64,000 bases of DNA from assembly GCF_021049245.1 (NCBI RefSeq), contig NZ_CP088020.1, positions 812,001-876,000 on the forward strand. Direction: 5' to 3'. Source of the DNA: Radiobacillus kanasensis (GTDB lineage: Bacteria > Bacillota > Bacilli > Bacillales > Amphibacillaceae). Below the pieces are notes generated by a model, which was not told the origin of the DNA, ran no database searches, and saw nothing but the letters and a program-made list of their open reading frames with translations. Shown here in pieces: positions 8,654-16,044 of this stretch (the first letter of the stretch is position 1; each line of letters starts with the position of its first letter). The position numbers were made by a program, and so were the translations under genes.

Positions 8654-9319
8654 ATGGCTTTAAGATATAAATGTTTAATATTAGATCATGATGATACAGC
8701 GGTGAAAAGCACACCAGATATACACTATCCATCATTTGTGGAGGCTCTTACAGACTTGCGACCAAATGATAAACCTATTACCTTTGAAGATTTTGTAAGG
8801 TACTGTTTCAATCCAGGTTTTTCTTCTTTATGTAAAGACATTATTAAATTCACAGAGGAAGAACAAAAACATCAGCAAGTGGTATGGAAAAAATATACCG
8901 AATCAACTGTACCAGACTTCTATGAACTGTTTGTAGAGACTATTCAAGAATTTAAAGAACAAGGTGGGTTTGTGACGATCGTTTCTCATTCGGAGAGGAA
9001 CCGAATTGAAAGGGATTATTCTATTCACTGTGGATTTGTCCCAGATGCAATCTTTGGTTGGGAGCTTCCAGAACATCAGAGAAAACCACACCCATATCCA
9101 ATTAAGGAAATTTTAAAACGCTTTAATCTTCAAGAAACTGAAGCACTGATGTTGGATGACCTTAAGCCTGGATTGGAAATGGCAAGAAGTTGTAATGTAG
9201 ATTTTGCCTCTGCTGGATGGTCTCACAGTATTCCTGAAATCAAGGAACAAATGAAATTAGAATCCAAATATTACTTTGAAACAGTAGAGCAATTTAATCG
9301 ATTTATATTGTGTAAATAA
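8654..9319 (+). CDS. HAD family hydrolase
   Basis: This 221-residue HAD-superfamily phosphatase carries all four motifs. Motif I is LDHDDTAVKS (nucleophile Asp11 and acid/base Asp13). Motif II is the serine in TIVSHSE. Motif III is the lysine in QRKPHPYP. Motif IV is MLDDLKPG with the acidic pair. A helical cap sits between motifs I and II, as in subfamily I (beta-phosphoglucomutase/phosphoglycolate phosphatase type). The DHDDT variant with histidine inside motif I is slightly unusual. Ribosome binding site GGGGGG lies just upstream of ATG 8654. It is monocistronic, flanked by gene-free stretches, so the substrate cannot be inferred. Confidence 0.85.
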   Translation: MALRYKCLILDHDDTAVKSTPDIHYPSFVEALTDLRPNDKPITFEDFVRYCFNPGFSSLCKDIIKFTEEEQKHQQVVWKKYTESTVPDFYELFVETIQEFKEQGGFVTIVSHSERNRIERDYSIHCGFVPDAIFGWELPEHQRKPHPYPIKEILKRFNLQETEALMLDDLKPGLEMARSCNVDFASAGWSHSIPEIKEQMKLESKYYFETVEQFNRFILCK

Positions 9320-9566
9320 AAAAACAAGCGTTTTTATGTGCTAATTCACTTGTTCATCTTATTACGGAATTAGTGCGAATTTAACTGTTCATTCGGTATC
9401 CAATATAAATTTTCTACTCTAAAATGGATCTATTTAGCTCTAGAGCAACATTTTTTTTGAGGGCAAGGCATGCGAAAATTCTTGTAGACAAGTTCTGTAG
9501 GTAAGCAGAAAAGAAGAGCTACCAAGAGACCCGCGAGTCTTATTTATCGACAAGTAAACAGTTTCT

Positions 9567-9607
9567 TAAGCCTGATTTTACCGTTGTGAAAGGTGAAGTC
9601 AGGCTTA
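9567..9607 (-). terminator. Hairpin between HAD and acyl-CoA dehydrogenase-like genes
   Basis: TAAGCCTGATTTTACC pairs with GGTGAAGTCAGGCTTA (16 bp with G-U pairs, 9-nt loop). It could serve the minus-strand flavoprotein gene or the HAD gene, but neither side has a good T-run. The remainder of 9320-9709 holds nothing I can support. Confidence 0.35.
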
Positions 9608-9709
9608 TTAACATGCAACTATGAAGTTCTTTTAATTACATTTCACTATTGGTACAATTCTGTTCAAAAACGTTAAAAGAATCACCAGTAAATATTAAAA
9701 ACCGTGCTA

Positions 9710-10867
9710 CTATCCCAACACAGCCTTAGCCAGACTATAAACAATAGCATCATCCGTAGGAGGATTGTGTAGTCCCGCACGAACATCACGAAAATGTCGC
9801 TGTAATGGATTTTGAGCAGATAGACTCCTAGCACCAACAATTCTCATTGCCAAGTCTACTACTCTATTTGCGCTATTAGTTACAATGTGCTTTACAGCGG
9901 CTAGATCAGATCCCATAGTAACACGTTGTTCCGGATATTCTACCCACTTTTGAGCTGTGGAATAGAGTACTTGACGAGCATTAAATAATTCCAGTTCTAT
10001 TTCTCCAATCTTTCTTCTCACCTCAGGCACTTCCTTGATAGGACCTGGTAGAGTAGTAGGGGTATATTCAGATGCGAATTTTATTGCATAATCCCTTGCA
10101 GAGGTTGCTATTCCCAAATAAACAGCAGGGATCTGCAGGTACCAACCTTTTGGTGTTGGCTTTTTAATATCTTCCTCCACTAATAAAGCATCTTCATCAA
10201 CTAGAACCTGTTCTAGGATAAGATCATCACTTTTTGTTCCTCTCATGGAAATACTATCCCACGTTTCTTGTACACGAACACCATCTAGTGAATGATCAAC
10301 TAAAATAAATCCCCTTTTACCAGTTTGATTTACATCAACGGTCACGATGGAATAATCGAGCGCAACAGCCATTGACGTGAACGCTTTTTCACCATTAACT
10401 CTCCACCCACCTTTTTCTTTAATGGCGGTGGTGGTCGGAATACCTCCTCTAGATGGACTTCCTGTCGCCCTCTCTGTTTGAGCAAGATTAATTAGTGCTT
10501 TTTCTTTTACAATCAGATCACATACTTTTTGAAAGCTTTCTTCTTTCCAATTCCTACTTTCAGCCACTTCGAGAATAACCCCGAGCTGCCAACCTAAGGA
10601 TAGGGCGGTTGGTCCATCTCCCTTCGCTAACAGTTCTTGAATTTTTAGAAACTCGTAAAGGTTTAGACCATTCCCACCATATTCCTTAGGTACAGTTAAA
10701 GCCAAAAATCCTTTTTCCTTCAAATCTTCAAAGTTTTCGTATGGAAATCTTCCTTCTGCATCTATCTTTGTTGCTCTTTCTTCAAAAATGGTTGCTAGCT
10801 CCTGAGCTTTTTGTGTAATTCTATCCAGTTCAGATTGATTAGTTCCTTCTTCCTGAGTGACAGTCAT
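9710..10867 (-). CDS. Acyl-CoA dehydrogenase fold flavoprotein, SfnB/DszC-like (YdbM-type), SAM-riboswitch controlled
   Basis: This 385-residue protein has the acyl-CoA dehydrogenase fold. It shows an all-alpha N-terminal domain (KEKGFLALTVPKEYGGNG), a central beta domain with FAD-contacting LAQTERATG and WRVNGEKAFTS, and a C-terminal four-helix bundle (AMRIVGARSL). Its S-box control and a DszA-like partner across the divergent promoter place it with reduced-flavin sulfur oxygenases of the SfnB/DszC type rather than with fatty-acid oxidation. Start ATG 10867 is chosen because GGAGG sits 6 nt upstream; a longer in-frame extension to 10891 would swallow that site. Expression should rise when S-adenosylmethionine is scarce. 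The true substrate, presumably an organosulfur compound, is inferred. Confidence 0.8.
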   Translation of the reverse strand: MTVTQEEGTNQSELDRITQKAQELATIFEERATKIDAEGRFPYENFEDLKEKGFLALTVPKEYGGNGLNLYEFLKIQELLAKGDGPTALSLGWQLGVILEVAESRNWKEESFQKVCDLIVKEKALINLAQTERATGSPSRGGIPTTTAIKEKGGWRVNGEKAFTSMAVALDYSIVTVDVNQTGKRGFILVDHSLDGVRVQETWDSISMRGTKSDDLILEQVLVDEDALLVEEDIKKPTPKGWYLQIPAVYLGIATSARDYAIKFASEYTPTTLPGPIKEVPEVRRKIGEIELELFNARQVLYSTAQKWVEYPEQRVTMGSDLAAVKHIVTNSANRVVDLAMRIVGARSLSAQNPLQRHFRDVRAGLHNPPTDDAIVYSLAKAVLG

Positions 10868-10893
10868 ATAACTCCTCCATTCCATTTTCACAT

Positions 10894-10926
10894 AAAAAAT
10901 CCTCTTCCGAAGATGACGAAAGAGGA
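10894..10926 (-). terminator. Terminator of the minus-strand SAM riboswitch
   Basis: Read on the minus strand, TCCTCTT pairs with AAGAGGA and is followed by TTTTTT. It lies between the aptamer (10945-11056) and the start codon at 10867, as expected for an S-box expression platform. Confidence 0.8.
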
Positions 10927-10944
10927 CAAACCATTTGATTCTTT

Positions 10945-11056
10945 CTCATCTTTCAGACATGGTAAATGTCTGCTGGAATTAGCACCTTTCTTAATCAAGA
11001 TAAGTGGTTGCTGCAGGATCTAAGGACCAGTTTCCTCCCCTGACTCTAGATAAGTT
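10945..11056 (-). promoter_or_regulatory. SAM-I (S-box) riboswitch upstream of the SfnB-like gene
   Basis: On the minus strand the conserved S-box blocks appear in order. They are CTTATC (P1), GGGGAGGAAACTGGTCC, the GCAGCAACC segment, AAGGTGCTAATTCC, CAGA, and the P1-closing GATGAG. The core GAGG..ACTGG and GGTGCTAATTCC are diagnostic. P1 pairs CTTATC with GATGAG. SAM binding would stabilise the aptamer and let the downstream terminator (10894-10926) form, shutting off the flavoprotein gene. Confidence 0.92.
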
Positions 11057-11079
11057 CAGTAACTATGTAATTTAGGGCT

Positions 11080-11108
11080 AATATAAATCAACTCCAGACT
11101 ATTGTCAA
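11080..11108 (-). promoter_or_regulatory. Promoter of the minus-strand S-box transcript
   Basis: Reading the minus strand, TTGACA (11108-11103) and TATATT (11085-11080) are separated by 17 bp, a near-perfect sigma-A promoter, about 25 nt before the aptamer. Confidence 0.8.
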
Positions 11109-11149
11109 TATTCGCGAAAAAGGAAAGGTGTAAAAATTCAGAAATTTAG

Positions 11150-11178
11150 TTGACAGCTTTTTCTATTTCCTGTATATT
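11150..11178 (+). promoter_or_regulatory. Promoter of the plus-strand S-box transcript
   Basis: TTGACA (11150-11155) and TATATT (11173-11178) are 17 bp apart, located about 30 nt before the aptamer. It mirrors the divergent promoter at 11080-11108; the two -35 boxes are only 41 bp apart. Confidence 0.85.
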
Positions 11179-11206
11179 CTTGGTTAACTTAATATGCAAG
11201 AATTTT

Positions 11207-11307
11207 TCTTATCCAGAGAGGTGGAGGGACTGGCCCTTTGAAGCCTCGGCAACAGACTCGTTTAGTACTGTGCCAATTCCAGCAAGCAATAGCTTGACAG
11301 ATAAGAG
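11207..11307 (+). promoter_or_regulatory. SAM-I (S-box) riboswitch of the monooxygenase-metNIQ operon
   Basis: A canonical S-box: CTTATCCAGAGAGGTGGAGG, then GACTGGCCC, GAAGCCTCGGCAACA, GTGCCAATTCCAGCA and the P1-closing GATAAG. It is followed by a terminator at 11332-11364. High SAM should attenuate the whole operon from the DszA-like gene through the FMN reductase. Confidence 0.96.
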
Positions 11308-11331
11308 AAGATTTGTGCTGGTATGCGATTA

Positions 11332-11364
11332 AAGCCTCTTCTTTTCTTATGAAGAGGCTTTTTT
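11332..11364 (+). terminator. Terminator of the plus-strand SAM riboswitch
   Basis: AAGCCTCTTC (11332-11341) pairs perfectly with GAAGAGGCTT (11351-11360), followed by a T-run. It lies between the aptamer and the first gene. Confidence 0.88.
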
Positions 11365-11395
11365 ATTTGGATATTTTTATTAGGGGGAGAAGAAG

Positions 11396-12790
11396 TTGAG
11401 TGAACAAAAACAAATTATTTTACATGCATTTGAAATGAATAGTGCCATGCACAATTCACACGGTTTTTGGAAGCATCCCAAAAACAAAAGGCACCGGAGT
11501 TATAAAGACTTAGAGTATTGGATTGATTTGGCGAAGCTTCTTGAGAGAGGAAAGTTTGATGCTGTATTTTTTGCGGATGTTCTCGGTGTTTATGATGTCT
11601 ATCAAAATAGTAAAGCACCGTCTATCAGGGATGGCCTACAGGTTCCGCTAAATGATCCGGCATTACTCATTTCGGCAATGGCCAGTGTAACGGAAAATCT
11701 TTCTTTCGCCATTACAGTAAGTACAACTTATGAGGCCCCTTTTGGTAATGCAAGACGATTTTCAACCCTGGATCATCTGACTAAGGGAAGAATTGCGTGG
11801 AATGTTGTGACATCCTATCTACCTAATGCTGCTAGAAATTTTGGGCTACAAGACATGATTAAACACGATGAGCGTTATGACATAGCCCACGAATATCTTG
11901 ATGTTTCTTACAAACTGTGGGAGCAAAGCTGGGAAGATGGAGCAGTTGTCGAGGATGTAGTGAACCAAACACTTGTTGACCCTAACAAGGTACATGAGGT
12001 TAACCACGAAGGGAAGTACTTCAAAGTGGAGGGTCCTCATTTAAGTGAACCTTCTCTGCAACGCACCCCGGTTATTTATCAAGCTGGAACTTCGGAAAAG
12101 GGACGTGAATTTGCAGCCAAACATGCAGAATGTATTTTTGTTGGGGGACCGACACCGGAAAGAATTCGTTACTATGCAAATGATATTCGAGATCGGGCGA
12201 AAAAACACGGGCGTAACCCGGACAATATTAAAATAATTTCTTTTCTTAGCGTTATTGTTGCGGAAACAACAGAAGAAGCGGAGCAAAAATATGAGGAGTA
12301 CAACAAGCTGTGGAGTGCGGATGCTGCAAAAGCACAGTATGGTGCTAGCGGATATGACCTTGCAGAATATGAAGCATTAGATCCGAATGAACCATTTGAA
12401 TATCGAAAGCCAACCGAGGGCGGGCACTATAAAGCAGCCACGCTAACGAAGGATGCACCGAAAAAGCTATCAGTGGGAGAAGTCCTCAACCGTTTTGAGT
12501 CGTTGGATCGAAACAGCATCATTGTGGGGAATCCAACAGAGGTTGCGGATGCTATTCAATTCCAGTTTGAAGAATCCGGGGTAGATGGCTTTAACTTGAA
12601 CCATTTAGTGACCCCCGGAGATTTGGAGGCATTTGTTGATCTCGTCATTCCGGTCTTACAAGAGCGTGGATTATATAAAACAGAATATAAATCAGGTACG
12701 TTACGTGAAAAACTATTTCCACAAGGAAAAAGTACGTTGCCGGATGACCATCCCGGAAGTAGATTTAGACGCGTGCCTACTAATCAATAG
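11396..12790 (+). CDS. LLM-class FMNH2-dependent monooxygenase, NtaA/SnaA/DszA family
   Basis: This 464-residue luciferase-like TIM-barrel monooxygenase is of the NtaA/SnaA/DszA group, which uses reduced FMN supplied by a separate reductase. Diagnostic segments include KFDAVFFADVLGVY near residues 55-68, RFSTLDHLTKGRIAWNVVTS around 120-140, and VIYQAGTSEKGREFAAKHAE. A C-terminal NLNHLVTPGDLE resembles DszA-type enzymes. TTG 11396 is used because GGGGGAG lies 6-8 nt upstream; no ATG fits. It heads the S-box operon with metNIQ and an FMN reductase. It probably attacks an organosulfur substrate (sulfone, sulfonate or thioether) to release usable sulfur. The exact substrate is unknown. Confidence 0.88.
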   Translation: MSEQKQIILHAFEMNSAMHNSHGFWKHPKNKRHRSYKDLEYWIDLAKLLERGKFDAVFFADVLGVYDVYQNSKAPSIRDGLQVPLNDPALLISAMASVTENLSFAITVSTTYEAPFGNARRFSTLDHLTKGRIAWNVVTSYLPNAARNFGLQDMIKHDERYDIAHEYLDVSYKLWEQSWEDGAVVEDVVNQTLVDPNKVHEVNHEGKYFKVEGPHLSEPSLQRTPVIYQAGTSEKGREFAAKHAECIFVGGPTPERIRYYANDIRDRAKKHGRNPDNIKIISFLSVIVAETTEEAEQKYEEYNKLWSADAAKAQYGASGYDLAEYEALDPNEPFEYRKPTEGGHYKAATLTKDAPKKLSVGEVLNRFESLDRNSIIVGNPTEVADAIQFQFEESGVDGFNLNHLVTPGDLEAFVDLVIPVLQERGLYKTEYKSGTLREKLFPQGKSTLPDDHPGSRFRRVPTNQ

Positions 12791-12823
12791 AAAAGAACAA
12801 AGAAAGTGGGGGATGCAGTCACC

Positions 12824-13834
12824 ATGATTGAATTGGAAGGTGTTACAAAGGAATACAAAAGTAACAAGAAAACGATAGTAGGCGTCGACAATGTTTCCTT
12901 AACCATAAAAGCTGGTGAGATTTTCGGCATTGTCGGCTACAGTGGTGCGGGTAAAAGCACGTTACTCCGTTGTATCAACTTTTTAGAAAGGCCTACTTCC
13001 GGGATCATTAAAGTTGATGGAATAGATTTATTACATCTATCGAGTAAAGAGCTTCGTAAGGCCAGACAATCCATTGGTATGATTTTTCAAGGGTTCCATT
13101 TGGTTGCTTCTAAAACGGTATATGAGAATGTTGCATTTGCCTTAAAGGCTGCAGGAATGGAAGACCGTGAGATCAGGCAAAGGGTGGAAGAGTTGCTTCA
13201 TCTCGTTGGTCTTGAGGATAGGATCAACCAGTACCCAGCCCAACTTAGTGGGGGGCAAAAGCAACGTGTAGGTATCGCACGTGCACTTGCCAATAATCCT
13301 AAAGTTCTATTATGTGATGAGGCAACGTCGGCATTGGATCCAGGCACAACAAAATCTATCCTTAATCTGTTAAAAAAAATAAACAAAGAGCTCGGTATAA
13401 CCATTGTAATCATCACTCATGAGATGGAGGTTGTAAAAGAAATTTGTCACCGTTGTGCCGTGATGCAAGATGGGAAAGTAGTGGAGCAAGGTTCTACTTA
13501 TCACATCTTTTCAAATCCTAAAGAGCCCTTAACCGAACAATTTATTCAAACAGTTCTTAACTTTGAGCTTCCATATGAGTTATTAAAAAACATACATGGA
13601 AGATTGATAAAACTACAGTTTTGGGGAGAAATCGCGACGGATTCCGTTGTATCCGATATGTTGCAGTCCTTTCCAGTGAAAGGAAATATCCTTCATGGAA
13701 AAGTAGAATACATACAAGATGTCCCGTTAGGCATTTTCATTATGGAGATGAATGGAGCAGAACAGGAAGTAGATAAAGCAATCGAATTTCTGCGCAATCG
13801 GGTAAGTAAGGTGGAGGTTTTAACAAATGAGTAA
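12824..13834 (+). CDS. metN: Methionine ABC transporter ATP-binding protein MetN
   Basis: This 336-residue ABC ATPase has Walker A GYSGAGKS (38-45), the signature LSGGQ (141-145), Walker B ending in CDEATSALD (Asp165, Glu166), and the C-terminal NIL regulatory domain typical of MetN (residues about 250-330). NIL domains bind methionine and inhibit uptake allosterically. ATG 12824 is favoured with GTGGGGG about 11 nt upstream; the in-frame GTG at 12806 lies inside that site. It starts 33 nt after the monooxygenase and overlaps metI by 8 nt, so translation is probably coupled. It is controlled by the SAM riboswitch at 11207. Confidence 0.95.
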   Translation: MIELEGVTKEYKSNKKTIVGVDNVSLTIKAGEIFGIVGYSGAGKSTLLRCINFLERPTSGIIKVDGIDLLHLSSKELRKARQSIGMIFQGFHLVASKTVYENVAFALKAAGMEDREIRQRVEELLHLVGLEDRINQYPAQLSGGQKQRVGIARALANNPKVLLCDEATSALDPGTTKSILNLLKKINKELGITIVIITHEMEVVKEICHRCAVMQDGKVVEQGSTYHIFSNPKEPLTEQFIQTVLNFELPYELLKNIHGRLIKLQFWGEIATDSVVSDMLQSFPVKGNILHGKVEYIQDVPLGIFIMEMNGAEQEVDKAIEFLRNRVSKVEVLTNE

Positions 13835-14486
13835 TATCATTGAAATTTTACCTGAGTTGAATGTTGCCTTTTTTGAAACGTTGCTTATGGTTGGGATTGC
13901 TTTACTAGTTGCTGTGCTGTTGGGCTTACCGTTTGGGATCATCTTATATGTCACGGATAGGGGAGTCTTTCTAGAGAACAAGTGGATAAAAAGGATTATC
14001 GGAACGGTAGTCAACCTAGTTCGTTCCATTCCATTCATTATTTTACTTGTATTCCTATTGCCATTTACAAACCTTCTGGTTGGATCAACGATTGGCCCAT
14101 TGGCAGCCTCTGTATCCTTATCTGTCGCCGCCATTCCTTTCTATGCAAGAATAGTAGAATCGTCTGCTAGAGAAGTAGATAAAGGCGTAATTGAAGCAGC
14201 AGTTGCAGTTGGGGCATCGCCTTGGATGATTATCCGACAAATTATTTTACCGGAAGCAAAGCCAGGATTAATCTCTGGATTAACAATTACGGCAATTAGT
14301 TTAATTGGTTACTCCGCCATGGCGGGAACAGTCGGTGGTGGAGGAATTGGGGATTTAGCTATTCGCTACGGCTACTACCGTTATGATAATACCATTATGT
14401 TTACGACTGTTATTTTACTCGTTGTGTTGGTGCAACTTGTTCAATACGTGGGTGACTTTATCTCTAAATCTGTTAACAAAAAATAA
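13827..14486 (+). CDS. metI: Methionine ABC transporter permease MetI
   Basis: This 219-residue inner-membrane permease has about five hydrophobic helices. The BPD_transp_1 EAA loop is visible at EAAVAVGASPWMIIRQIILP. It shows the MetI-typical NLVRSIPFIILLVFLLPFT and SAMAGTVGGGGIGDLAIRYG segments. It overlaps metN by 8 nt and precedes metQ by 22 nt. It forms the translocation pore of the D/L-methionine importer, here co-transcribed with sulfur-oxygenation genes. Length matches the family. Confidence 0.95.
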   Translation: MSNIIEILPELNVAFFETLLMVGIALLVAVLLGLPFGIILYVTDRGVFLENKWIKRIIGTVVNLVRSIPFIILLVFLLPFTNLLVGSTIGPLAASVSLSVAAIPFYARIVESSAREVDKGVIEAAVAVGASPWMIIRQIILPEAKPGLISGLTITAISLIGYSAMAGTVGGGGIGDLAIRYGYYRYDNTIMFTTVILLVVLVQLVQYVGDFISKSVNKK

Positions 14487-14508
14487 AAGGTTGAAAGGAA
14501 GATAGAAA

Positions 14509-15330
14509 ATGAAAAAAACACTATGGGTGTTTCTATCTATTTTAGTAATAAGTGTACTTTCCGCTTGTGGGTCAAGTGAAGGTGCAGCTTCTGGGGATGA
14601 AAAAAAGGAATTAGTGTTGGGAGGAACAATCCCATATAGTGATATGCTTAAAGAAGGTGTAAAGCCGTATTTAGAAGAGTTGGGCTATACAGTTACCGTC
14701 AAGGAATTTAATGATTATGTACAACCGAATATTGCGCTTGATAACGGATCTTTAGATGCGAATTTATTCCAACACTTGGTTTATATGGAGGCTTTCGCGG
14801 AAGAAAACGATATGAAGTTAAGCAGTGTGATTACCGTGCCAACAGCGCCAATTGGTATCTATTCTAATAAGTATAAAGCGTTAGATGATATTGAAAAAGG
14901 GAGTACTGTTGCTATTGCAAATGATCCTACTAATCTTGCAAGAGGTCTAACCGTTTTTGCCGATAATGGAGTAATAGAATTCAGCAGTGATGTGGATCCC
15001 CTTAAAGCCACTGTTAAGGATATTACAAGTAATCCTAAAGAATTAAAATTTGAACCAGTTGAAGCGGCACAATTACCTAGAACGTTAGAATCGGTCGACC
15101 TTGCAGCAATAAATGGCAACTTTGCAATTTCAGCTGGGTTGGACTTAACCACCGCCATAGTTAGAGATAAACTGCCAGAAAATATTATCAACCGCGTTGT
15201 AGTAAATACGGAAGATCTAGATAAACAATATGTAAAGGATATCAAAGAAGCCATACAATCAGATGAATTCAAAAAAGTAATAGAGGAGAAGTTCCGAGGA
15301 TTCCATAAACCGGATTGGATGAGTGAATGA
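14509..15330 (+). CDS. metQ: Methionine-binding lipoprotein MetQ (NlpA family)
   Basis: This 273-residue substrate-binding lipoprotein has a signal peptide that ends in the lipobox LSAC with Cys20 as the lipidated residue. The mature NlpA-family fold shows GGTIPYSDMLKEGVKPYLEE, NIALDNGSLDANLFQHLVYM and the VEAAQLPRTLESVDLAAING segment. It is the last component of the MetNIQ importer and lies 22 nt after metI with ribosome binding site GAAAGGAAG. Because the operon also encodes oxygenases, its ligand could be methionine or an oxidised or derivatised relative. Methionine is the default from family knowledge. Confidence 0.93.
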   Translation: MKKTLWVFLSILVISVLSACGSSEGAASGDEKKELVLGGTIPYSDMLKEGVKPYLEELGYTVTVKEFNDYVQPNIALDNGSLDANLFQHLVYMEAFAEENDMKLSSVITVPTAPIGIYSNKYKALDDIEKGSTVAIANDPTNLARGLTVFADNGVIEFSSDVDPLKATVKDITSNPKELKFEPVEAAQLPRTLESVDLAAINGNFAISAGLDLTTAIVRDKLPENIINRVVVNTEDLDKQYVKDIKEAIQSDEFKKVIEEKFRGFHKPDWMSE

Positions 15331-15396
15331 TAAGTTTTTATACCTGCGTTTTCATCACGCAAATATCATTTTTTGATACCGGAAAGGATGAACAGG

Positions 15397-15942
15397 ATGA
15401 GTGAAATAGTAGTATTATCGGGAAGCCCTTCGGAAAGCTCGAGGTCAGATTTAGTTTTAAAGTATATGGGCTCGCTTCTTCTGGAGAAGGGGTTATCAGT
15501 AAGACATATTTCGGTAAGGGATGTACCACAAGAGGCGCTATTCTATGGCAAATATGACAGCACAGAGATTAAGGAAATTGCTTCGGTCATCGAAAATGCG
15601 AAAGGTGTCATTGTAGGGTCACCGGTTTACAAAGCTACCTACTCTGGAGTATTAAAGGCGCTTATTGATTTACTGCCACAAGATGTGCTACAAGACAAAC
15701 CGGTATTGCCGTTAATGATTGGTGGAAGTATGTCCCATTTATTAGCGATCGAATACACGTTAAAACCTTTACTAGCTTCCTTGAAAGGACAAAATTTAAA
15801 AGGTGTTTACTTGGTAGATACTCAAATAGATAAACAACAAATATCCAATCCTGTTATGGACCAAGTAATCTTGGAACGATTGAATAAACAGCTATATTAC
15901 TTTGTGGACATAGTAAATAGGCAGAAGGCTGTTGTTTTGTAA
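15397..15942 (+). CDS. NADPH-dependent FMN reductase, SsuE-like
   Basis: This 181-residue flavodoxin-like reductase begins VVLSGSPSESSRSD, the phosphate-binding loop for FMN. It contains GVIVGSPVYKATYSGVLKAL, the hallmark of the SsuE/FMN_red family. ATG 15397 is chosen because GGAAAGG at 15381-15387 is 9 nt upstream. It lies in the S-box operon, 66 nt after metQ. It is the natural electron donor for both flavin-dependent sulfur enzymes nearby (the LLM monooxygenase and the SfnB-like protein), delivering FMNH2. A convergent terminator follows at 16001. Confidence 0.9.
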   Translation: MSEIVVLSGSPSESSRSDLVLKYMGSLLLEKGLSVRHISVRDVPQEALFYGKYDSTEIKEIASVIENAKGVIVGSPVYKATYSGVLKALIDLLPQDVLQDKPVLPLMIGGSMSHLLAIEYTLKPLLASLKGQNLKGVYLVDTQIDKQQISNPVMDQVILERLNKQLYYFVDIVNRQKAVVL

Positions 15943-16000
15943 TGAAGAGTTAGAATATAGCCCACCCATTTTTGCAACAAAACTAACTTTATAAAAGATT

Positions 16001-16035
16001 AAAGTGCCTGATAACAGCTGTTACCAGGCACTTTT
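16001..16035. terminator. Bidirectional terminator between convergent units
   Basis: AGTGCCTG (16003-16010) pairs with CAGGCACT (16025-16032) around an internal TAACAGCTGTTA palindrome. T-runs occur on both strands, so it can end the S-box operon and the minus-strand LTA synthase gene. Confidence 0.75.
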
Positions 16036-16044
16036 CAGTGTTAC

